DNA from: a virus | Direction: 5' to 3' (one strand) | IMG/VR virus record: IMGVR_UViG_3300036766_000591 | Span: 1-50,708 of that record | Length of the DNA stretch: 50,708 bases | Part shown: positions 13,027 to 21,274 of the stretch, piece by piece | How the letters are laid out: each line of letters starts with the position of its first letter | Numbering within the stretch: the first letter of the stretch is position 1 | Notes under the pieces: generated by a model | What the model was told of the DNA's origin: nothing | The model's input: the letters and a program-made list of their open reading frames with translations, nothing else | Database searches by the model: none | Position numbers and translations under genes: made by a program

Positions 13027-15465
13027 TCATCGCCATAACGTTAGGCTCAGTTGGCGTTTCGATGCATCTGGCTCCAGCCCAATTATGCGGAACGACGGCC
13101 CGCCCGCGAGCGCGTACCGGCTGTGCGTGAGGCTCACCACATCGCCGAGGTCCAGCGTCTCCGTCGTCGCGTGGTCCGAGTCCGAAGGCACGACGATGTT
13201 ATAGCGGTCGCGCTGCACGCCCCGGAGCGCCTGGCGTCGCGTCGCCTCCGTCAAGGCATTGGCCGCGAGGTAGATCAGCGAGTCCTCGACGGTCTGGGGG
13301 GCTAAGGGGTGAGCCAGTTGCACCGTCGTGTCCTCGGCCTTGGCCTCGCGCCACTCGGCGGCGAGGAACGCGCGCCGCGCGTCCGTCACGCCTCCGGCCA
13401 CGCCAGCGACTTGGACCGACCAATTTTTCGCATAACGGATCGTGGAGCGCCAGACCGGAAGGCCCTTCGTTTCATCGTTGACCGGCACGCGCTCAAGCGG
13501 CTTGAGGAGGTCATTGGCCGTGAAGTTGACGACGGGCGTCCCGCTCGGCGCGGTGAACTGCTTGATCCGCATGACGCCCGCGCGGTCGGCGCCCCACCAG
13601 GCGCCCACGGACTGCGCGATCCAATCGAGCACGTCGGCCACGGACCACTCGTCGGTCCCCGACCAGAAGCCCAAGACCGAGGCGTTCGCGGTATCGAGCG
13701 CGGCGATGTCCGCGCTGGAGAACTCTTGCAGCGGCGCGCCGAGCGGGTCGGAGAGCAGGCGCGCGAACATCTGGCCCGCCGTGCGGTCGGAGGCGGCGGC
13801 GCCCTCGGTCACGTCCGCGGTGATGAGCCCGGCGGGCGGGGAGCCGAGGCGGATGTAGCCGCCGGGGAGGTACGCCTTCCACAATCCAGCTAGAGGAGCC
13901 TTTGTATCATCGAGGAGGTCGGCGGCGTCCGCATAGGTCTGCGTCACTAGTCCAGTCGCATAGTAAATCTCTTGCACCTGCCCGATGACCGCAAAAGTAC
14001 TTGCCAGGGGAGTCCACGCGGACCCATCAGCAGATACCCCAATAACGCCGTCGTTATGTCCCGAGAGAAATATCTCCGCTGCGAAGGTGACTGTGACCAC
14101 CGTTGCACTCAGGGCCGTGGTACGCTTTGCCCATGTGAGACCATCGGCTGACCCCCAGAGCCCATCATAAGTTGCCTGCACCCATTGTCCTGCCCCATAG
14201 GCGACCCGTCCCGCCAAGGCGGCGCTAGCGGTGCGGGCGGTCCACGATGCCCCGTCGGTCGAGGTTGAGGTCTTGCCGCTTTGCCCCACCGCTACGAAGA
14301 GAGCGCCATTCCAGTTTACGTCGGCAATGTAGGAAGCGCCGAATTGGCTCGTATGGACGGTGAAGGTGATGAAATCGGTTGTTGAATAGAGCTTGCCCGC
14401 ATCACCGACGAATACCCAAAGGCTGTTGCCGTAAGCCGCCCCAAAAATACCGCTTCCCCCAAAGGGGTTCGGGAGAACCCCGAGAGCGTCGGCTACCATG
14501 GCCCACGTAACCCCATCCGACGAGGTGGCGATCTTGCCGCCGTTTCCGACTGCGACAAAGATACTGTTTCCGTAGGTCACGGCTTGGACATCGGCGGCGC
14601 CCCAATTCGTCAGCGTGCGCAAAGTCCAGAGAGTGCCGTCGGGAGACGAGTAGCATACTCCTCCCTGCGCTATCGCGACGATTGTTCCACCGCCGCAGGC
14701 AAAGCGCAGGTAGTTGCTGCTGATACTATTCAGGGGCGTTATCTGCTCCCACGTCTGTCCATCGGGCGAAGTGGCAGACCTCTGGATCAATCCGCCACCG
14801 TTTCCGTTCGCCAGCCAAGTAGACGAGCCCAGCGCGATTCCCTCATCGTAGGCCGCACCCACGCTCGCCACCGGCCCGTCGTTCACCTGATAGATGAGTT
14901 TGCTGGTGTTCGCGCAGGGCACGCTCACGTTGAGCACGGACCCGAACACGCGCGGTATCGGCTTCCCGGCCAGGTCGTCGGGCGTGCCGTCGAGTCCATC
15001 GGGGAGCGAGTTGGTGCCGCCGTACTTACGAGGCTGGAGCGGGACAGCGAGAGCCAGCATGTTGTCGCGGATTTTCAGGACCAGCGACGATTGCGAGGCC
15101 TCGATCTGTTCCGCTGTCCCCTCAAAGACGGTTTCGAATCCCGATGGATAAGCGGCCCCGACCATGCCACGCCTCACGATAACAGAACGCCCATCCCATC
15201 CATACCCGAGCCACGCATCCAAGGCGCCGTCTTCGTTGATTGCGACAAGGTCGCCGAACGACATCCGCGAGCGACCCGACGTAGTACTGCTGGAGAACAA
15301 GTCTCTTTTCAGTAATACGGGCTGGCGCAGTCGGCCATCATAATATGCGTTAGGCGGGACCTCAGTGGGCCGAGTCGCGAACCCGGTCGTCGAGAGACGG
15401 AGCGCGACGATTCCGACCGTGGCCGGGTCCCAGGGGCGCAGCTCCGCCACGTAGAGATCGGTCAC
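13027..15465 (-). CDS. Large tail-tip protein with inserted seven-bladed propeller
   Basis: 812 residues from GTG at 15465. The N-terminal 210 and C-terminal 300 residues look like a tail baseplate/hub-type protein (VNDGPVASVGAAYDEGIAL; IRLGSPPAGLITADVT; TETLDLGDVVSLTH). Between them, residues about 212-500 hold seven S-x-D-G-x-x-W-type boxes about 41 residues apart (near 233, 274, 315, 361, 402, 438, 478). That is the mark of a BNR/sialidase-type beta propeller. The insert is visibly less GC-rich than its surroundings. Host surface binding or glycan recognition is inferred. HNH cassettes flank the gene on both sides. Confidence 0.75.
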   Translation of the reverse strand: MTDLYVAELRPWDPATVGIVALRLSTTGFATRPTEVPPNAYYDGRLRQPVLLKRDLFSSSTTSGRSRMSFGDLVAINEDGALDAWLGYGWDGRSVIVRRGMVGAAYPSGFETVFEGTAEQIEASQSSLVLKIRDNMLALAVPLQPRKYGGTNSLPDGLDGTPDDLAGKPIPRVFGSVLNVSVPCANTSKLIYQVNDGPVASVGAAYDEGIALGSSTWLANGNGGGLIQRSATSPDGQTWEQITPLNSISSNYLRFACGGGTIVAIAQGGVCYSSPDGTLWTLRTLTNWGAADVQAVTYGNSIFVAVGNGGKIATSSDGVTWAMVADALGVLPNPFGGSGIFGAAYGNSLWVFVGDAGKLYSTTDFITFTVHTSQFGASYIADVNWNGALFVAVGQSGKTSTSTDGASWTARTASAALAGRVAYGAGQWVQATYDGLWGSADGLTWAKRTTALSATVVTVTFAAEIFLSGHNDGVIGVSADGSAWTPLASTFAVIGQVQEIYYATGLVTQTYADAADLLDDTKAPLAGLWKAYLPGGYIRLGSPPAGLITADVTEGAAASDRTAGQMFARLLSDPLGAPLQEFSSADIAALDTANASVLGFWSGTDEWSVADVLDWIAQSVGAWWGADRAGVMRIKQFTAPSGTPVVNFTANDLLKPLERVPVNDETKGLPVWRSTIRYAKNWSVQVAGVAGGVTDARRAFLAAEWREAKAEDTTVQLAHPLAPQTVEDSLIYLAANALTEATRRQALRGVQRDRYNIVVPSDSDHATTETLDLGDVVSLTHSRYALAGGPSFRIIGLEPDASKRQLSLTLWR

Positions 15466-15474
15466 GCCGCGCTC

Positions 15475-15503
15475 TTGACACTAGGCCGGTAGTGGCTTAC
15501 ACT
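15475..15503 (+). promoter_or_regulatory. Promoter of plus-strand HNH cassette 2
   Basis: Consensus TTGACA (15475-15480), 17 bases, TACACT (15498-15503), then seven bases to the ATG at 15511. Transcription is expected to begin at the start codon itself. Spacer and downstream bases resemble those at 12267-12302, including TTCC and CCATG. Confidence 0.7.
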
Positions 15504-15510
15504 TCCCGCC

Positions 15511-15645
15511 ATGAGACGCACGCATTGCAACCGAGGCCACCGCCTGACATCCGCCAACCGCCTAGCAGACGGGCGCTGCGCGAAGTGTCGCCGCAAGTCA
15601 GCCGCGCGATACATGCGCGGGTATCGGAAGCGGGCCGCCAAATGA
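15511..15645 (+). CDS. Stand-alone zinc domain, HNH cassette 2
   Basis: 44 residues with CNRGHRL...CAKCRRK and a basic tail, plainly homologous to 12303-12443. The stop overlaps the HNH start (ATGA). No ribosome binding site precedes it. It may help the neighbouring HNH protein bind DNA; that is inference from the shared module. Confidence 0.65.
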   Translation: MRRTHCNRGHRLTSANRLADGRCAKCRRKSAARYMRGYRKRAAK

Positions 15646-16151
15646 CGGGCGTCTTCGTGGCATGGAGCCGTTATCGCAATTCCCCTGGCTGGATCGAGGA
15701 CGGGTCGGGGTGCCATATCTGGATCGGCGCGCGAAGCCAAGACGGCTACGCCCACGGATGGGATGCCGAGAACCACTGCAACGGCGCTATCCATCGCATT
15801 CGCTATCGGCGCGAGGTCGGCCCGATTCCCGTCGGCATGGAACTCGACCACTATGTTTGCAGCAATGGTGCCGGGGGCTGCTGCAACCCGCACCACTGCC
15901 GGCCGGTGACGCCTCGCGAGAACTCGCTCCGTAGTGGGGCGCAATCTTCGCTCAACGCCGCGAAGACGCATTGCCCGCAGGGCCATCCGCTGTCCGGGGA
16001 GAATCTCATCAAGTACTATGTCGAGAGACGCGGAATGCGATGCTGCCGAACCTGCGGCCAGCAAGAACGGCGGCGCTACAAGGCGGCACACCGCGAAGAG
16101 CGCCGCGTCAAGGCTCGGGCATACCGCCTCGCCCGCCGAAAGGCCGCCTAA
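15642..16151 (+). CDS. HNH endonuclease, plus-strand cassette 2
   Basis: 169 residues. Same domain order as cassette 1: MTGVFVAW, PGWIEDGSGCHIWIGARS, LDHYVCSNGAGGCCNPHHCR, then CPQGHPLSGENL and CRTCG, and a basic tail. DNA-cutting homing-type enzyme. Divergence from cassette 1 is moderate, so the two are not a recent duplication. Confidence 0.85.
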   Translation: MTGVFVAWSRYRNSPGWIEDGSGCHIWIGARSQDGYAHGWDAENHCNGAIHRIRYRREVGPIPVGMELDHYVCSNGAGGCCNPHHCRPVTPRENSLRSGAQSSLNAAKTHCPQGHPLSGENLIKYYVERRGMRCCRTCGQQERRRYKAAHREERRVKARAYRLARRKAA

Positions 16152-16154
16152 CCT

Positions 16155-16478
16155 ATGCGCTACCTGCTGCTTGTCCTGCTCTTGGCGGGCTGCTATGCGG
16201 ACCCGACCGCGCCGCCCGCCGTCCAGCCTAACGCGGCGCCCGCGATTCTGTTTACGAATGGCTGCGGCTTCACGGCAGGGTTCAGCCTGTTCGTGGATGA
16301 CGCCGCGCCGGAAATGTTCTTGATCGCGGACAGTGGCGCCGTCGAGAAGCGCGTCCTCGCCGGACGACACGCGGTCCAGTACATCGCCTTCGACGGGAAC
16401 GCCAAGCCGCTGGCGGTTCGTCGCGACTCCCTGACCGTTCTCGGCCCGACGCCCTACATCATGCGCTGCGCGCCGTAG
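16155..16478 (+). CDS. Small lipoprotein carried with the HNH cassette
   Basis: 107 residues. The N-terminus MRYLLLVLLLAGCYADPTAP is a lipoprotein signal with lipobox LAGC; Cys13 would be acylated after cleavage. The mature part is beta-rich with three further Cys. It starts three bases after the HNH stop and ends two bases from the tape-measure stop. It may be a moron-type gene changing the host envelope, for example blocking superinfection. Alternatively it could be an outer-membrane lysis factor, but its orientation against the late genes argues otherwise. Confidence 0.7.
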   Translation: MRYLLLVLLLAGCYADPTAPPAVQPNAAPAILFTNGCGFTAGFSLFVDDAAPEMFLIADSGAVEKRVLAGRHAVQYIAFDGNAKPLAVRRDSLTVLGPTPYIMRCAP

Positions 16479-16480
16479 GC

Positions 16481-18835
16481 TCATACCTTCAGCCCTTCCA
16501 GCACGAGGGCCAGCTTCCGCGCGTTGTCCTGCGCCTCGGCCCGGAGTGCGACAACCTCCTCCGTCAACTGCGTGAAGCCCGCCAGCAGTAGGGCGCTCTG
16601 CTGCTGCGACTCTAGGACGAGCGGATCGTCCAATGCCGTCTTGGGCGGCTTCCCGTCGAGCGGCGGGGGCGGCGGGAAGCCCGGGGGTGTGCCCCCGTCC
16701 TTGGGCGGCTTGAGGAACACGCTCGTGTTGTCCTGAATCGCGACGAGCGCATCCAACATCTGCTGCTGGATGCTGCGCTGGCCCTCGAAGATCTTGGCGA
16801 TGGCGTCCGTGTCGGCCAGGACGCGCGTGAAGTCCACGGCGTACCGGCCGCCGGAGGCGTTCACCGCCCGCGACGCCGCGAGGAACGCCTGCGCCACCTG
16901 CGGCAAGCGGCCCGCCGCCGTCTGGTCCCCGGTCTGCGCCTGCGCCAAGACGGCTTCGTACTGCCGCCGTGCCTCGGCGAGTTGCTGAATAGGCGAGAGC
17001 GTCGTGAGCGGCCCGGTGCGGAGCGAGGTCTGGAAGTCGCGCAGCGAATCAATCGTGGTCGTCAGGCCCGCGATGGTCGCCTTGATCTTGTCGGCCGCGA
17101 AGCGGATCGCCTCGGCGCGCTGCACTTCCACGAGTGTCGCCCGCTCCTGGGCGTCGGCACCCGCCAGCACGGCATCGGCATACTCGCGCTGCTGCTGGAG
17201 CGCGAAGGCCATCGCGTCGGCTTCGGCGTCATGGCCCTGGGCGCGGAGCATCCGCACGGCGAGGTCTTCGATGCGCTGCTGGCGCAGGATGGCCGCCTCT
17301 TCGCGCAAGTGTATGACGCGGATGGCTTCCAGAAACGCAATCTCGACAAGGCGGCGTTCGTATTCCGCCTGCGCGGCAGCGTTGGCCGCGCGGTTCGTAC
17401 CCTGAAAACCTGGACCGACGCCCGCGCGCACGGCAGCGGCCTCCGCACGCAACCGGGCCGCGTCGTCATGCGCTTGGCGGATAGCCGCCTGGAGGCCGGT
17501 ATCCGTTCCGGCCACGGCGCGGCGGAATGCATCGAGGTCATCGGTGAATTGCTTCAGCGCCTCAGCCTGGAGTCGCCGTGCCTCGCGAACGCGCGCCGCG
17601 CTACCGAACAGGTCACTGACGAATCCGCCGATAGCGTTCCCCACCAGCGCGAGCCCGCCCGCGACCGTGCTGAAGCCGACGAGCGACTGAAGCGCCGAGC
17701 CACCTATCGCGCCACCAATCCCGCTCCCGCCCGGCATGGTCCTGTCGCCTCCAGGAGCACCGCCACGCGATCCGCCCGTCGCGGCCTTGGCTGCCTCCTG
17801 CTCCGCGGCGATGAGCTTCATGGCCGCGACGACGTTCGCGTTCGCCTCCTCACGCCATAGCCGCAGCGCCTTCGCCTGGGCTTCGAGGGAGGCCGTCAGT
17901 TCCGCGTTCGCGCGGAGCTGGAGCGCGGCGGTCGCCGTGGCCGTGTTGCGAAGGCTGGCGTCGAACATCTCCAGCGCCCGACGGTGGGCTTCGATGCCCT
18001 CCTTCGCCTGCTCGTGGGCCGCAGCCGAAGCGTGCTGGGTTCGCGCCTCATGGCCCGCCGCCACGTCGAGCGCGTTGATCGCGGCGGTCAGTCGCGTGTT
18101 GTCTTCGGTCAGTCGAATGACATCCGCGGCATTAGCCAGCGCGCCGACGTTGGCGCCGACGCGGAATCGCGACGGGTCGGTGATGGAGACATCCGTGCGA
18201 GCCTGGGCTTGCGCCAATGCCGCACGATTCACCGCCAACTGTACCGCCAGGAGGGTCCGATTCTTGGCAAGCAACTTCTCGACTTCGTCGTTCGTATCCC
18301 CGATCGCCCCATTGAGGAGTTGCCAGGCGGCGGCAAAGGCCGCGAGGCCCGACAGGATGCCGACAAGCCAGGGATTCCCCAGCGCGAACACCTGAAGCCG
18401 GGCGGCGGCCATCGCGATGCCGCCAATGCCGCGCGAGGTCACCAGGGCCGCCGCCTCGGATGCGACCCCGAACGCCTCAAACCCCTGGGCGCCGCGGCGC
18501 GCATCCATCGTCACCGCGCGCAGGCCCCGGTTCACCTGGTTCCCCACCGCGGCCAGCCGCTCCTGTGTCTTGCTCGTCATCTCGGTTGTGGTCGCCAGCG
18601 AGGCCATGTCGGCCTTGAGGGTGCGGAGCCCGGCCGCGTATTCCACTTCCGTCATCCGGCCGATGCGGTAGGACTGGGTGAGTGTCGTCAGTCGGCTTTG
18701 GAGTGCGGTGACGGCGGCCGAGGCCGCCTCCATCTGCTGCGCGGTGCCCGTGACGGCGCGCTGCGCCCGTTGCATCTCGGTGTGAAATGCCGTGGTCTCC
18801 GCAGCAATCCTCACCATCAGCGTGGCAGCGATCAT
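16481..18835 (-). CDS. Tape measure protein
   Basis: 784 residues, the longest helical protein of the tail block. It sets tail length and enters the host membrane during DNA delivery. Seen: N-terminal coiled-coil segments (MQRAQRAVTGTAQQMEAAS), a hydrophobic stretch GNPWLVGILSGLAAFAAAW, a second Gly/Ala-rich hydrophobic region (LVGFSTVAGGLALVGNAIGG), then long Ala/Arg/Glu/Gln helices. The C-terminus has a Pro-rich linker (PPGFPPPPPLDGKPPK) and a final coiled coil. ATGA overlap with the chaperone gene upstream is the standard arrangement. Confidence 0.9.
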   Translation of the reverse strand: MIAATLMVRIAAETTAFHTEMQRAQRAVTGTAQQMEAASAAVTALQSRLTTLTQSYRIGRMTEVEYAAGLRTLKADMASLATTTEMTSKTQERLAAVGNQVNRGLRAVTMDARRGAQGFEAFGVASEAAALVTSRGIGGIAMAAARLQVFALGNPWLVGILSGLAAFAAAWQLLNGAIGDTNDEVEKLLAKNRTLLAVQLAVNRAALAQAQARTDVSITDPSRFRVGANVGALANAADVIRLTEDNTRLTAAINALDVAAGHEARTQHASAAAHEQAKEGIEAHRRALEMFDASLRNTATATAALQLRANAELTASLEAQAKALRLWREEANANVVAAMKLIAAEQEAAKAATGGSRGGAPGGDRTMPGGSGIGGAIGGSALQSLVGFSTVAGGLALVGNAIGGFVSDLFGSAARVREARRLQAEALKQFTDDLDAFRRAVAGTDTGLQAAIRQAHDDAARLRAEAAAVRAGVGPGFQGTNRAANAAAQAEYERRLVEIAFLEAIRVIHLREEAAILRQQRIEDLAVRMLRAQGHDAEADAMAFALQQQREYADAVLAGADAQERATLVEVQRAEAIRFAADKIKATIAGLTTTIDSLRDFQTSLRTGPLTTLSPIQQLAEARRQYEAVLAQAQTGDQTAAGRLPQVAQAFLAASRAVNASGGRYAVDFTRVLADTDAIAKIFEGQRSIQQQMLDALVAIQDNTSVFLKPPKDGGTPPGFPPPPPLDGKPPKTALDDPLVLESQQQSALLLAGFTQLTEEVVALRAEAQDNARKLALVLEGLKV

Positions 18836-19460
18836 CGGGCCTCGTCTAGCTTGGCAACGGCGGAGTGGCGCGCGGCGCGGGCGCGATCCGCCTGGTCGTC
18901 GCGCTCGAGGTCCTTATGTTGGAGCCGGAAGTAGGCAGCCCACACGCCGAGGTCCCGTGCGTCTATCTCGCGCGCCAGCCGACGGAAATGCGGCTCCCCA
19001 CATTCGGCGCACACGCGCAGCAGGAGCAGGAGCGTCGGCTGCCCTAGGAGTTTTTTTCCTGCTCCTCCATCTCCTCGATGTCGCCCCGGCCAATGCGGTT
19101 CAACGCGCAGGCGGCCTCGAAGATCCGCTCCAGTGCCGCGGCCGATTTCCCGCCCAGCGCCAGCACGTCAACCTCCGAGAACAACGGGGCGCCGGTCGCG
19201 TCCACGCAGGCCCGGATCACCAGATTGACGCGGAAATTGACCTTGTCGTTCGGGTCAATCTGGATGACCCCGGAGCGGTCGCGGCGCCGAATCGTGTTCG
19301 ACCGCTCGTAGGCCATTTTCTCATCGGCCTTCAGCACCTTGACCAGCACGGCGCCGCCCCATTCGGGGACCTCCACGCGCTGGGTGATGAGGTCCTCGCG
19401 GGCGAAGATCGCCTCGCGCGTGAGCAGCGACGCCGACTCTTTCGCTTCGCCTGCCGCCAT
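18832..19460 (-). CDS. Tail assembly chaperone, long form by -1 frameshift
   Basis: The G-like frame (19460-19050) shifts -1 on the heptamer A-AAA-AAC and continues to the TGA at 18832, giving about 209 residues. The added T-like part includes CAECGEPHFRRLAREIDARD and GVWAAYFRLQHKDLERDDQA. The second part has no start of its own with a ribosome binding site, and its stop overlaps the tape-measure start. This matches the lambda G/GT system, in which a few percent of long product guides tape measure and tail tube assembly. Confidence 0.8.
19044..19460 (-). CDS. Tail assembly chaperone, short form (G-like)
   Basis: 138 residues with a GGAGG box before the ATG at 19460. Contains VPEWGGAVLVKVLKADEKMA and ends in an acidic EEMEEQEKNS tail where the frameshift site lies. 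Bound to tape measure during tail assembly. Located between the tail tube genes and tape measure as usual. Confidence 0.85.
   Translation of the reverse strand: MAAGEAKESASLLTREAIFAREDLITQRVEVPEWGGAVLVKVLKADEKMAYERSNTIRRRDRSGVIQIDPNDKVNFRVNLVIRACVDATGAPLFSEVDVLALGGKSAAALERIFEAACALNRIGRGDIEEMEEQEKNS
19050..19056 (-). promoter_or_regulatory. Programmed -1 ribosomal frameshift site (A AAA AAC)
   Basis: On the minus strand the codons GAA AAA AAC TCC TAG contain the canonical slippery heptamer three codons before the zero-frame stop is completed. Nine-base inverted repeats (AGGAGCAGG / CCTGCTCCT) at 19022-19030 and 19058-19066 enclose the site. Confidence 0.8.
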
Positions 19461-19470
19461 GCGGCCCTCC

Positions 19471-19890
19471 TTATGGGGTGACGTCGCGCGTCAGGTCCGT
19501 CGTCGGCGACAGCGTCAGCGAGAACTTTGACGCCTCGCCGATGCGGCCCTGGATGGGCTGGTACTCCGCGACGAACGCGCTGAACTGGTACTCGGGATTC
19601 GAGGTCGAGATGGCGCTCGTCTTGTCGGGCCCCATCGTCACCGCGACGGCCGAGCGCGCGAGCCAGGCCGCGAAGATCGTGGCATCGACCTCGCCCGCGG
19701 CATAGTCTTGGTAGCCTGAGACCGTGCCGCCGAACTTGCGGAGGCCGGCCATGAAGGCCTCGAAGGTGTCGCCGCCCGCCACGTCGGAGACCGGCGTAGT
19801 GCTGACGCTCAGCCCCTCGTCAGTGACGTGGTCGGAGAGGTCCACAGAGTTGAAGACGAACCGCGGGTCGAGGAACACGGCGTGCGCCAT
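19471..19890 (-). CDS. Tail protein (second tube-like protein)
   Basis: 139 residues with a GGAGG box. FVFNSVDLSDHVTDEGLSVS followed by TFEAFMAGLRKFGGTVSGYQ is the opening of compact tail-tube-like proteins of siphoviruses, and the C-terminus has FSLTLSPTTDLTRDVTP. Lies between the major tail protein and the chaperone. Confidence 0.7.
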   Translation of the reverse strand: MAHAVFLDPRFVFNSVDLSDHVTDEGLSVSTTPVSDVAGGDTFEAFMAGLRKFGGTVSGYQDYAAGEVDATIFAAWLARSAVAVTMGPDKTSAISTSNPEYQFSAFVAEYQPIQGRIGEASKFSLTLSPTTDLTRDVTP

Positions 19891-19899
19891 ACGGCCTCC

Positions 19900-20616
19900 T
19901 TAGACGATGCCCGCCGCAGCGGCGAGCACATAGGGTCCGGCGCCGGTGATCGTGTAGACGATGCGCCACCAATCGTCGGTAATCGAGCCTGCCACGCTGA
20001 GTAGTTCCGAGCTTGTCGTGGTGGTCACGGTCGCGTGCGTGATGCGCGTGGTCGCGCTCGTGAACCCGGAATTGTCGTCCGATTGCACCGTCACGATGAG
20101 GCTGGTGCCCGGCGCGCCGAAAACGTGAATCACGGAATAGAGCGACTTGCCGGCCGTCACCGCGCCGAGCTGGAAGCCGGTGCCGTTGCCCGTAGCCGCG
20201 CGGCTCGCCTTGGTGTGCATCACCGCGCCGCGGACCAGGAGACCGGCCGACGCGCCGCCGAGCGTCCACTTCAGCGCCTCGCCCACTTGGCCGTTGCGCG
20301 CCAGTTCCGCCTGGAATCCGGTGCCGAAGTACGCCACCTCGCCATCGACGCCGGTGGGTTGCACCGAGACGGGCTCGGCGGTGCGGTTCCATTTCCCGTG
20401 CAGCACCTCGTCCGCGGCGTCATCCGCGTAGTTCAGGAGGCCTGCGGCGCCCATCGACCAGTGCCGAAGCCCAGGCAGCTCGCTGTGGTAGGTCTTGCCG
20501 AAGTAGTTGTCCTCGACGCCCTTGGTCCCGACCGCGAGGTCCACGCTGTTGGCGTCGCCCGAGAGGTCGAACGTGCCGAGGTAGATGCGGGCATCGGTGA
20601 TGACGGAATGACTCAT
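19900..20616 (-). CDS. Major tail (tube) protein
   Basis: 238 residues, ATGA overlap upstream. Beta-rich N-terminal domain (ITDARIYLGTFDLSGDANSV) like tail tube subunits. The C-terminal 90 residues (SLIVTVQSDDNSGFTSATTR, ITDDWWRIVYTITGAG) look like an added surface domain. Assembles the tube around the tape measure. Confidence 0.75.
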   Translation of the reverse strand: MSHSVITDARIYLGTFDLSGDANSVDLAVGTKGVEDNYFGKTYHSELPGLRHWSMGAAGLLNYADDAADEVLHGKWNRTAEPVSVQPTGVDGEVAYFGTGFQAELARNGQVGEALKWTLGGASAGLLVRGAVMHTKASRAATGNGTGFQLGAVTAGKSLYSVIHVFGAPGTSLIVTVQSDDNSGFTSATTRITHATVTTTTSSELLSVAGSITDDWWRIVYTITGAGPYVLAAAAGIV

Positions 20617-20843
20617 GCCGCCGCCTCAGCGGGCTTCCCACTCACCAGCGTACGGCAGACCGTGCAGAGGTATTGGCCGGGGTCGCCGCCCACCGGGCAC
20701 GCCTTGCGCTTGGCTTCGGGATGCGCGCAGGCAGTATCGGTCGCCGGCGTGGGCGCGGCTGGCTCCTCAATGAGCGCCAGCGCGGCCTCGGCCTGCGCGA
20801 TGATGGCGAGGAGTTGCGCGCGCACGATCTCGGTGGTGGTCAT
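20613..20843 (-). CDS. Small zinc-knuckle protein in the tail block
   Basis: 76 residues starting MTTTEIVRAQLLAIIAQAEA (helical). The C-terminal half has CAHPEAKRKACPVGGDPGQY followed by LCTVC, four Cys and a His that could bind zinc. ATGA overlaps on both sides. A protein of this kind is common between tail terminator and tube genes in metagenomic siphophages. Confidence 0.65.
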   Translation of the reverse strand: MTTTEIVRAQLLAIIAQAEAALALIEEPAAPTPATDTACAHPEAKRKACPVGGDPGQYLCTVCRTLVSGKPAEAAA

Positions 20844-21274
20844 CCTTCGCGCCACCAAAACCGCACGTCCACCTGTCGCGTGTAGAGGCCGCTCGTGTTC
20901 GCCGCGGCGTCGAAGAAATCCCGCTGGTCCAAGAAGAGCGTGGCGAGGATGACGACGTTCCCGGCGGTCGCGGCCACCGTGCCGTGGTAGAACTCCCACA
21001 GCGTCCGCAGCCCTTCGGCTACCGTCACCACTGTGGCGAAGGTCGGGCTCACGACGCCGAACTGCACCCGCGCCGGACTCAGCCCGGCGTTCCCGCCGCC
21101 CGCGTAGGTTCGCGCCTGCGAGATGAGCTGGTAGGTCGCCGCCGGGTAGGTGACGCGCTGCGGGAGCTGGACCGGATAGACGCGCGCGGCGTCGCCGGTC
21201 CCGCCCACCAACGCGGCGAACGTCGCGTCCGTCTCCATGTGGTAGCGGATGGCGTCCGACAGGTCGGCGGCCAC
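20840..21274 (-). CDS. Tail terminator-like protein (DUF3168 type)
   Basis: 144 residues from a GTG at 21274, two bases past the upstream TGA. LSDAIRYHMETDATFAALVG and RVTYPAATYQLISQ are typical of DUF3168/tail-completion proteins, which cap the tail tube. The position after the gp10-like gene is conserved. Confidence 0.75.
   Translation of the reverse strand: MAADLSDAIRYHMETDATFAALVGGTGDAARVYPVQLPQRVTYPAATYQLISQARTYAGGGNAGLSPARVQFGVVSPTFATVVTVAEGLRTLWEFYHGTVAATAGNVVILATLFLDQRDFFDAAANTSGLYTRQVDVRFWWREG

Noticed and set aside
12254-13036. Minus-strand frame of 260 codons opposite HNH cassette 1
   Set aside because: The plus-strand HNH and zinc proteins have clear motifs; the minus frame has none. 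The similar 340-codon frame at 15462-16484 is rejected for the same reason.
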